64,000 nt of DNA from positions 1,178,001 through 1,242,000 of the forward strand of contig NZ_AP028929.1 in NCBI RefSeq assembly GCF_041154385.1, written 5' to 3'. Both the position numbers and the translations under genes were made by a program. How positions within the stretch are numbered: position 1 is the first letter of the stretch; every line of letters begins with the position of its first letter. A model generated the notes under the pieces. That model saw nothing but the letters and a program-made list of their open reading frames with translations, was not told where the DNA came from and did not search any database. Below are positions 58,391-64,000 of the stretch, piece after piece. This DNA is from Streptococcus sp. SN-1 (lineage in GTDB: Bacteria; Bacillota; Bacilli; Lactobacillales; Streptococcaceae).

Positions 58391-58720
58391 TTATAGCAGA
58401 ATTCCTAAAAAAATCGCAACTAAACCACCTAGGTAGGTTAAGGCTAGGTAAGAATAAAAGACTTTCCTATCGCTCAGCAACCTTTGGAGTTCGTCATTCA
58501 AGGTAGAGAAGGTTGTCAAACCTCCACAAAATCCTGTTGCTAAAATAGCATAGACTTCCTTAGATTCCACATGATTGTAAAATAATCCAATTAAAAAACA
58601 ACCCAAAAGATTGGCTATGAGTGTTCCAAGTGGCAATTTAGAAGCTTGATTATAGCGGGAAAAGAAATACCGTACCAGGGCTCCAAGACCACAAGCGATT
58701 GCAAGATAGACCATTACCAT
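58391..58720 (-). CDS. fluC2: Fluoride exporter FluC/CrcB (second copy)
   Basis: A 109-residue protein with four membrane helices. GCFLIGLFYN and GFCGGLTTFSTL are family marks; the polar track N and FSTL line the fluoride pore. It overlaps the first copy by seven bases. Two different small CrcB proteins are expected to form one antiparallel channel. Confidence 0.92.
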   Translation of the reverse strand: MVMVYLAIACGLGALVRYFFSRYNQASKLPLGTLIANLLGCFLIGLFYNHVESKEVYAILATGFCGGLTTFSTLNDELQRLLSDRKVFYSYLALTYLGGLVAIFLGILL

Positions 58721-59088
58721 TTTTTCCTCCCTAGAAAATAAGCCAAAAGTAGGCCTCCACCAATGCTCAAAAGCAAATACATGACCAAACTCAGATAACG
58801 CCCTGTATCAAGCAGTTTCACAGCATCAAGCATGAGACTAGAAAAGGTTGTTAAACCTCCACAAAAGCCCGTCCCCAGTGCTAAAATAACGCCTTTACTG
58901 GTTTCCTTATAGACTAAATAGCCCTTAACAAGATACACCAAGCAGAAAATGCCTAGATAGTTAACAAGAAGGGTTCCCCAAGGAAAGTCAGGACTGGATG
59001 GTAACCAAGTGGAAACTAGGTAGCGGACAAGTCCGCCCAACATAGCAACTAGAAAAATCCCTAGCGGATAAAATTGTTCTTTTTTCAT
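58714..59088 (-). CDS. fluC1: Fluoride exporter FluC/CrcB (first copy)
   Basis: A 124-residue, four-helix protein with WGTLLVNYLGIFCL and GFCGGLTTFSSLMLD. Works with the overlapping second gene to expel fluoride from the cytoplasm. Its start overlaps the stop of the chorismate mutase gene by four bases, so all three are translationally coupled. No fluoride riboswitch is evident upstream. Confidence 0.92.
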   Translation of the reverse strand: MKKEQFYPLGIFLVAMLGGLVRYLVSTWLPSSPDFPWGTLLVNYLGIFCLVYLVKGYLVYKETSKGVILALGTGFCGGLTTFSSLMLDAVKLLDTGRYLSLVMYLLLSIGGGLLLAYFLGRKKW

Positions 59089-59351
59089 TTGATGTTTTGA
59101 TCCTGATAATCACGCGAACGTTTGAGTATGTCAGAAAAAGTCGCTACAATAGTCTCCTGATAGCGCTTATCTCCTACACGACTTCTAACCTTTTCAAAGA
59201 TAATTGATTCTCTCTTGGTATCTAAAATCGGTTTACCTGATGCTTTCTTATAAGCAACTACCCCCTCAACCAAATGCATTCGTTCTTCTAGAAGTTTAAC
59301 AATTTGGTCGTCGATTTGATCAATTTCTTGGCGAATAATATCTAAATCCAT
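59085..59351 (-). CDS. Chorismate mutase (AroQ type)
   Basis: An 88-residue all-helical domain. The conserved pocket residues occur in IRQEIDQIDDQIVKLLEERM and in GKPILDTKRE. It converts chorismate to prephenate for phenylalanine and tyrosine synthesis. Such monofunctional AroQ proteins form intertwined dimers. It starts the small operon with the two fluC genes. Confidence 0.92.
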   Translation of the reverse strand: MDLDIIRQEIDQIDDQIVKLLEERMHLVEGVVAYKKASGKPILDTKRESIIFEKVRSRVGDKRYQETIVATFSDILKRSRDYQDQNIK

Positions 59352-59431
59352 ACAGTCTCCTCCTTTATTTGAATTATTGTATCAAAAAGCCACCAAATAG
59401 GCTAGTAAAATCCCAACTCACGATAAGAAAA

Positions 59432-59457
59432 ATGCACTGATTGATTACATCAGCACA
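59432..59457 (-). terminator. Possible terminator after flavodoxin
   Basis: Minus-strand GTGCTGATGTAATCAATCAGTGCATTTTT: short stem with G-T pairs and a T-run. Confidence 0.5.
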
Positions 59458-59466
59458 CTTTTATGC

Positions 59467-59910
59467 TTATCCTACTTTAGCAGCCAATTCTTCTGCGAAT
59501 TGTTCCAAGCGTTCAATGTCTTCTTCCTCAGCAGAAAGATCAACTTTAACACACTCTGAACCTTTTTCTGCTCCTGTTGACACAAAGACACGGTCAAAGT
59601 CATCGACAGCCTTACAGAATTCATCGTAGAAGGTATCACCCGAACCGACAACTCCGTAAATTTTACCATTCAAGTTGAGATCTGCTAGGTCTTCGTAGAA
59701 GTCCATCATCTCATCTGGCAATTCACCATCACCATAAGTATAGGTCGCAACGATAGCGATGTCTGCTTCCAAGAAGTCTGAAGCGTCAACAGTTGTACAT
59801 TCATCAACATCGACATCCAAGCCCAAGTCACGTAATTTGTCTGCTACAATATCTGCAATTTCTTCGGTATTACCGGTCATACTGGCAAATACAATTTTTG
59901 CTAATGCCAT
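59467..59910 (-). CDS. Flavodoxin
   Basis: A 147-residue short-chain flavodoxin. FASMTGNTEEIAD is the FMN phosphate loop, and the isoalloxazine loops are TYTYGDGELPDEM and VVGSGDTFYDEFC. A strongly acidic electron carrier. AGGAGGACGAT is an excellent ribosome site. Possible partners are flavin-dependent reductases such as those at 47701 and 48325, but the sequence does not show that. Confidence 0.95.
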   Translation of the reverse strand: MALAKIVFASMTGNTEEIADIVADKLRDLGLDVDVDECTTVDASDFLEADIAIVATYTYGDGELPDEMMDFYEDLADLNLNGKIYGVVGSGDTFYDEFCKAVDDFDRVFVSTGAEKGSECVKVDLSAEEEDIERLEQFAEELAAKVG

Positions 59911-60013
59911 ATCGTCCTCCTCAATTTATCTTTCTCCATTATATCACATCTTTTTCATTTTAAAAATAAAAATTCTTGTGCTACAATGAAATGAGAAAGA
60001 ATTGAGGTTATTT

Positions 60014-60949
60014 ATGGACATTTGCCATCAAATTTTAGAAAAAATCAAAGAATACGACACGATTATCATTCACCGTCATATGAAACCAGACCCTGATGCC
60101 TTGGGAAGTCAGGTGGGCTTGAAAGCCTTGCTGGAATATCATTTCCCTGAAAAAACCATCAAAGCCGTTGGTTATGATGAGCCAACTCTAACTTGGATGG
60201 CTGAGATGGATCTTGTTGAAGACAGTGCTTACCAAGGTGCCCTTGTCATCGTCTGTGATACAGCTAATACTGCTCGTATCGATGATAAGCGCTATAGTCA
60301 AGGTGATTTTCTCATTAAAATTGACCACCATCCAAATGATGATGTATATGGTGACCTATCTTGGGTAGATACTAGTTCAAGTAGCGCTAGCGAGATGATT
60401 ACCCTATTTGCCCAAACAGCTCAACTGGCCTTGTCAGATCGTGCTGCTGAGTTGCTCTTTGCAGGTATTGTTGGTGATACAGGTCGTTTCCTCTACCCTT
60501 CTACCACTGTACGGACTCTTCGCCTGGCTGCCTATCTGAGAGAACATAACTTTGACTTTGCGGCTCTCACTCGCAAAATGGACACTATGAGTTACAAAAT
60601 TGCTAAACTTCAAGGCTACATCTACGACCATCTGGAAGTGGATGAAAATGGTGCTGCTCGCGTTATCCTGAGTCAGGAAATCTTAAAACGATTCAATGTT
60701 ACCGATGCTGAAACTGCAGCCATTGTCGGTGCACCTGGACGTATTGACAGCGTCAGTCTCTGGGGAATTTTTGTAGAACAGGCTGATGGCCACTACCGTG
60801 TTCGCTTACGCAGTAAAATTCATCCTATCAATGAAATCGCCAAGGAACATGATGGTGGAGGCCACCCTCTAGCAAGTGGTGCTAATTCCTATAGCCTAGA
60901 GGAAAACGAAATCATCTACCAAAAGTTAAAAAACTTGCTTAAAAACTGA
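60014..60949 (+). CDS. DHH/DHHA1 phosphoesterase (nanoRNase/pAp or cyclic dinucleotide type)
   Basis: A 311-residue protein from ATG at 60014, with GAGG seven bases upstream; an in-frame TTG 12 bases earlier would place the ribosome site inside the gene. Motifs are HRHMKPDPDALGSQ, VCDTANTAR, KIDHHPND (DHH) and GGGHPLASG (DHHA1). NrnA-type enzymes degrade short oligoribonucleotides and pAp; streptococcal homologues also cleave pApA from c-di-AMP. No membrane part is present. Confidence 0.9.
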   Translation: MDICHQILEKIKEYDTIIIHRHMKPDPDALGSQVGLKALLEYHFPEKTIKAVGYDEPTLTWMAEMDLVEDSAYQGALVIVCDTANTARIDDKRYSQGDFLIKIDHHPNDDVYGDLSWVDTSSSSASEMITLFAQTAQLALSDRAAELLFAGIVGDTGRFLYPSTTVRTLRLAAYLREHNFDFAALTRKMDTMSYKIAKLQGYIYDHLEVDENGAARVILSQEILKRFNVTDAETAAIVGAPGRIDSVSLWGIFVEQADGHYRVRLRSKIHPINEIAKEHDGGGHPLASGANSYSLEENEIIYQKLKNLLKN

Positions 60950-61044
60950 TAAAATACTTGCCAAACTTTTCAGAATCTGATAGACTAGTATGGTAACAAT
61001 CTATGGCTCGCAAAGAGACCATGGCAGAAAGGAAATATTGCAAA

Positions 61045-61287
61045 ATGAAAAAAGATATCCATCCAGAATATCGCCCAGTTGTCTTCATGGACACAACTAC
61101 TGGTTACCAATTCCTTAGCGGTTCAACAAAACGCTCTAACGAAACAGTTGAGTTCGAAGGCGAAACTTACCCATTGATCCGTGTGGAAATTTCATCAGAC
61201 TCACACCCATTCTACACTGGACGTCAAAAGTTCACTCAAGCAGATGGACGCGTGGATCGTTTCAACAAAAAATACGGTCTCAAATAA
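61045..61287 (+). CDS. rpmE2: 50S ribosomal protein L31 type B
   Basis: An 80-residue L31 of the zinc-free type: [16 protein letters not shown], without the CxxC pair, and the C-terminal [10 protein letters not shown]. The start at 61045 has AAAGGAAATA upstream; upstream in-frame codons are leader sequence. Its terminator is directly followed by a prophage-like element. Confidence 0.95.
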
Positions 61288-61320
61288 TCAACCGCATTTA
61301 TTGCTTAAAAACGTTGATAC

Positions 61321-61356
61321 AAAGCCTTTTCCAAGAAATTGGAATTGGCTTTTTTT
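61321..61356 (+). terminator. rpmE2 terminator
   Basis: AAAGCC ... GGCTTTTTTT stem with TTCCAAGAAATTGGAA inside and a T-run. It may also overlap the attachment site of the element to the right. Confidence 0.8.
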
Positions 61357-61391
61357 GTTTTTAGTACCATTTTTGGTACCGTCTTGGAAAA

Positions 61392-62549
61392 CTAACCTTT
61401 TGCACTATCCAGATAATCTACAAATTTTGTGATAGCTTTCTTCTCTCCTGCTACTGTAGAATGGCTATAAGTATCCAGAGTCATCTGACTACTTGCATGC
61501 CCTAACCTTTTAGCCGCATTGACAGGGTCAACCCCTACTTCAATCATCAAGGTTGCATGAGTATGTCTGAAGCCATGAGGAGTTATCTTCTTCAAGCCAT
61601 GTTTCCTGATAATCCGCTTTAGAACACTATTTATATAGTCCTGATATAGAGGCTCTATCTTTCCATCTCGGCCAACAAACGTAAACATATAATCACTATC
61701 AATCAATGGGGTAACTGACAGTTGCCCCTTTTCTTTTCTGCTCTTTTGTTTCCACTCTTTCAAAATCGAGACTGTCTCAGTATCTAAAGGAATTTGCCGT
61801 ATTGAAAACTTGTTTTTGGTGCTTTTCTCAACGGCTTTCCCCTTGATTCTACCTAAGTTTTTGTTGATAGAAAGTAATTGATTATCAAAATCAATATCGG
61901 ACCACCTCAAAGAATACAGCTCCCCTTTCCTTAAGCCACTATAAGCTAACAAACGAAATAAGGCATAGTTTTTATAAGGCTCTTCTGCTTTAATAATGTC
62001 TAAAAACTCATGCAACTCCTCAACGCTAAAGAAGTTATCTGACTTCTTCCGCTCTCTTTTTGGGAGTATCACTTGTTTCATTGGGTTGTCTGTAATCAAT
62101 TTCATTTTCAAAGCAAAATCAAACACTTGACTAGTGTAAGATTTGACCTGTTTGATATTCCTAAAAGTCTGACCTTTTTCGGTAATAAAGTCCTGACATT
62201 GCCAAGGAGTAATTTTGGAAATTTTCACCTTTCCAAGAACTGGCAAGATATGAATTCTAAACAAATCATCTGTACGGACGCTTGTCGTCCTCTCTACTGT
62301 GTTTTGATAAGTTTTGAACCATTCCTCAAAAACTTCATCAAAACGTCTCTCAGAAACTCTCAGAAGTTCTGAGAGGTCTCCTAACGCTTTTTTGTGGTAA
62401 ATCATAGCTTCATACTGTCTAGCTTCTCTACGGCTCTTAAAACTGCCTTTAAAGAAGTCTTTACGTTTGCCATCAATCACCCTATAGATTCTGACCTTAT
62501 AAAGATACCCTGATTTAGACTTTTTAGCCTTATATTTAATAATAGACAT
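61392..62549 (-). CDS. int: Tyrosine-type site-specific integrase
   Basis: A 385-residue recombinase: N-terminal arm-binding domain (YLYKVRIYRVIDGKRKD...), core-binding SAM-like domain (residues about 65-160) and catalytic domain with R in YSGLRKGEL, HGFRHTHATL (HxxR) and the nucleophile tyrosine in TLDTYSHS. Full length, intact. The stop lies 36 bp past the rpmE2 terminator, so one attachment site is in 61290-61391. AGGAGAAATTAGA precedes the ATG. Confidence 0.95.
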   Translation of the reverse strand: MSIIKYKAKKSKSGYLYKVRIYRVIDGKRKDFFKGSFKSRREARQYEAMIYHKKALGDLSELLRVSERRFDEVFEEWFKTYQNTVERTTSVRTDDLFRIHILPVLGKVKISKITPWQCQDFITEKGQTFRNIKQVKSYTSQVFDFALKMKLITDNPMKQVILPKRERKKSDNFFSVEELHEFLDIIKAEEPYKNYALFRLLAYSGLRKGELYSLRWSDIDFDNQLLSINKNLGRIKGKAVEKSTKNKFSIRQIPLDTETVSILKEWKQKSRKEKGQLSVTPLIDSDYMFTFVGRDGKIEPLYQDYINSVLKRIIRKHGLKKITPHGFRHTHATLMIEVGVDPVNAAKRLGHASSQMTLDTYSHSTVAGEKKAITKFVDYLDSAKG

Positions 62550-62613
62550 TCTAATTTCTCCTTTATTTTTTAAGGTTTCGGGGCTTATAAAATAAAGAAA
62601 TCATGATTGTCAG

Positions 62614-63180
62614 TTATTTCTTACTCTGTTTCTCTTCCTGCAATCTCTTATATTCGTCAGAATTTATCCATGCCTCCCATACATAATGATAAGGAGAGTC
62701 TTCTGCTCCTGATTTGTTAATCAGGAAAGGAATAAGACCTTGTTTCTCATCAGCTATAAATTCCTTAACAGCTTTCACCAAAACAGGGTGCAAGTCCTTT
62801 TTACTTGCTAAAAAATCAATGTAGTCAGACAATGCCTCTGACTGATTGAGTTCTTTAAGTATAATGGCAAGTTCATCACCAAATGGAGTCCATTTAGTAA
62901 TTTTATGCTCTATACTCGTACCTTTTGTCAACACTTTATAGAAATCTTTGATCATTTCTTTTGGTGCACCTGGATCTTTTAATACAGGATTATCATCAAG
63001 CCCCAGCAAGTAAGGTATAGACACTCCAAAATATTCTGATAGAATTTGCGCATTTTTAGCATTTGGACTTCTACTCCCTTGGTTGTAATTTCCAAGAGTA
63101 GAGTATCCTATACCAGTTGCCTCACTTATTTCTTTAAGAGATAATTTACTGTTTTTAACAAGTGTTTGAAAGTTTGTCAA
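62614..63180 (-). CDS. XRE-family CI-like repressor
   Basis: A 188-residue protein with an N-terminal helix-turn-helix (FQTLVKNSKLSLKEISEATGIGYSTLGNYNQGSR) and a C-terminal domain without the autoproteolytic Ser-Lys pair of LexA-type repressors. It likely keeps the element silent. The start is TTG at 63178-63180, placed eight bases after a strong GGAGG. It diverges from the DUF771-like gene across a shared operator region. Confidence 0.82.
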   Translation of the reverse strand: MTNFQTLVKNSKLSLKEISEATGIGYSTLGNYNQGSRSPNAKNAQILSEYFGVSIPYLLGLDDNPVLKDPGAPKEMIKDFYKVLTKGTSIEHKITKWTPFGDELAIILKELNQSEALSDYIDFLASKKDLHPVLVKAVKEFIADEKQGLIPFLINKSGAEDSPYHYVWEAWINSDEYKRLQEEKQSKK

Positions 63181-63203
63181 ATAATCATCCTCCTTTTAAG
63201 CAT

Positions 63204-63294
63204 ATTATAACACAAATTACACAAAAGAGAAAAAACTCTTGACACAGAACACAAAAGAGATTATAATTTAACTCAAGATACACATTTGTGTATC
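63204..63294. promoter_or_regulatory. Divergent promoters and operators of the element
   Basis: Plus strand: TTGACA (63239-63244), 17-bp spacer, TATAAT (63262-63267), a consensus promoter for the early genes. Minus strand: -10 TATAAT (63204-63209) for the repressor. Operators: ACACAAAAGAGA at 63219-63230 and 63249-63260 (exactly 30 bp apart; the second lies in the spacer), and a perfect 18-bp palindrome GATACACATTTGTGTATC (63277-63294) right after the -10 box. Confidence 0.85.
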
Positions 63295-63332
63295 TGATTC
63301 GGGGTTTATAAAATTAAGAAAGGGGTCAGAAT

Positions 63333-63611
63333 ATGACAGAAAACTTTACTATCCACCTCCCAAAAGCAACAGAAAAGAAGTTGCTTGCCCGTTACGATAC
63401 TATGCTTCAGAAAGCTATCGAAAAAGCTTTTGAAGATCAGGAACTTTATAAACCTATGCTACGAATGTCAGGTTTATGCCGTTGGCTTGATGTATCAACT
63501 ACTACCGTTGTCAAATGGCAACGTGAAGGTATGCCCCACATGGTAATTGACGGAGTGACCCTGTACGATAAACACAAAGTCGCTCAATGGTTACAACAAT
63601 ATGAGAGGTGA
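63333..63611 (+). CDS. DUF771-like small DNA-binding protein
   Basis: A 92-residue protein common at the start of the early operon of lactococcal and streptococcal phages and satellites. The C-terminal half (MSGLCRWLDVSTTTVVKWQREGMPH... DKHKVAQWLQQ) is an excisionase/MerR-like winged helix. It may act as an activator or excisionase. AAAGGGG is the ribosome site, eight bases before ATG. Confidence 0.7.
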   Translation: MTENFTIHLPKATEKKLLARYDTMLQKAIEKAFEDQELYKPMLRMSGLCRWLDVSTTTVVKWQREGMPHMVIDGVTLYDKHKVAQWLQQYER

Positions 63612-63616
63612 GATAT

Positions 63617-63946
63617 ATGATTGATTATGAAAAAGATTATTACTTAATACCTAAAGTCTTATATACTGACCCTCACTATATTTTTCTTTCAGATAAGGCA
63701 AGATTGACTTATGCCATTTTATGTGATGAGCAACGAAAAGCAGCTGAAAGAGGACAATTTGATGAAAATGGAGATGTCTATATAGAATTCTCTAACAAAG
63801 GCCTATTACGGATATTACAGTGTAGCAAGCCTACATTTATTTATTATCGTAACGCTTTAGAATTATGTGGGTTAATTGAATGTGAACAACGTATATCTGA
63901 AACAAGAGGAAGTTTACCGACAAGAATTTATATCAAGGAGATTTAA
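63617..63946 (+). CDS. Replication initiator-like protein (RepA N-terminal / replisome organiser type)
   Basis: A 109-residue protein from ATG 63617, with AGAGGTGAG upstream overlapping the end of the previous gene (a GTG three codons earlier is less likely). DYYLIPKVLYTDPHYIFLSD followed by LTYAILCDEQRKAAE and a winged-helix stretch (GLLRILQCSKPTFIYYRNALELCGLI) resemble the DNA-binding N-terminal domain of RepA_N initiators. Short for a full initiator, so it may be only the N-terminal module; no frameshift is apparent. Confidence 0.65.
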   Translation: MIDYEKDYYLIPKVLYTDPHYIFLSDKARLTYAILCDEQRKAAERGQFDENGDVYIEFSNKGLLRILQCSKPTFIYYRNALELCGLIECEQRISETRGSLPTRIYIKEI

Positions 63947-63948
63947 AC

Positions 63949-64000
63949 ATGCTAAAGCTATATTTTGATAATAATGCCGTAAGACGTCATAACATAGAGC
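63949..64000 (+). CDS. Start of a further gene of the element (partial)
   Basis: ATG at 63949, two bases after the preceding stop, with AAGGAG eight bases upstream. Seventeen codons (MLKLYFDNNAVRRHNIE) are visible before the window ends; too little to identify. Confidence 0.6.
   Translation, partial: MLKLYFDNNAVRRHNIE

Larger units (their letters stand above)
61392..64000. mobile_element. Left part of an integrated phage or phage satellite
   Basis: Starts with an inward-oriented integrase next to rpmE2, then an XRE repressor, a divergent promoter region with operators, a DUF771-like protein, a replication-type protein and the start of another gene, all packed with short gaps. Integrase-repressor-divergent rep order matches phage-inducible chromosomal islands as well as temperate phage left arms. 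Only about 2.6 kb is visible, so type and right end cannot be decided. Confidence 0.85.

Overview
The window is Firmicute DNA from a mitis-group Streptococcus (S. mitis, S. oralis or S. pneumoniae relatives). The signs are two complete BOX elements plus a degenerate one, a sortase A gene beside gyrA, the fruRKA and pdxST operons, an AT-rich chromosome and typical AGGAGG ribosome binding sites. An Nramp mntH gene, which I do not associate with S. pneumoniae, points to a commensal species. This is inference from gene content, not a species identification. No complete insertion sequence and no CRISPR array was seen.

Left part (1-24000, nearly all on the minus strand). The start of lacA and its promoter, a lacX-like mutarotase and a gatABC galactitol/galactose PTS form a hexose locus with shared ACAAACA-type operator half-sites and a CcpA site. 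A long housekeeping series follows: lepA, a metallophosphatase, recN, argR, tlyA, ispA, xseB, xseA, then udk and truB. Between truB and a DUF2130 gene lies a 3.2 kb AT-rich gene for a 1061-residue protein with an N-terminal SIR2 domain, resembling DSR-type anti-phage sirtuins. It is flanked by a 60-bp direct repeat of the DUF2130 3' end, so it looks like an inserted defence gene. Then come metY, a formate/nitrite-type channel, srtA and gyrA.

Middle (24000-50000). ldh (plus strand), pyk and pfkA encode glycolytic enzymes. dnaE, pepX, a second argR, ftsK/spoIIIE and the fructose operon fruR-fruK-fruA (with a perfect cre site) follow. Next are tRNA-Ser, mntH, a possible small RNA with a strong terminator, pdxST, nox, and an apbE plus two FMN-reductase operon. 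The last reductase ends in two DATSGAS motifs, which look like ApbE flavinylation sites. Gene fossils (an integrase C-terminus after ldh, a uracil permease C-terminus after the flavin operon), BOX elements and MITE-like repeats fill the longer gaps.

Right part (50000-64000). ffh/ylxM, an HD phosphohydrolase that may be leaderless, a Cof phosphatase, and an AT-rich pair of an RRNPP-like regulator and an MFS exporter come first. They are followed by tRNA-Arg, rplS, a tandem fluC pair, chorismate mutase, flavodoxin, a DHH phosphodiesterase and rpmE2. Just after rpmE2 the left end of a phage or phage-satellite element begins: a tyrosine integrase, an XRE repressor, divergent operators, a DUF771-like protein and replication genes that run off the right edge.

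Recurring regulation visible in the sequence: cre sites at gat, fru, nox and apbE link carbon catabolite control to sugar uptake and redox balance; DeoR/LacR-like repeats sit at lac, gat and fru; a DtxR-like palindrome covers the -10 box of mntH.
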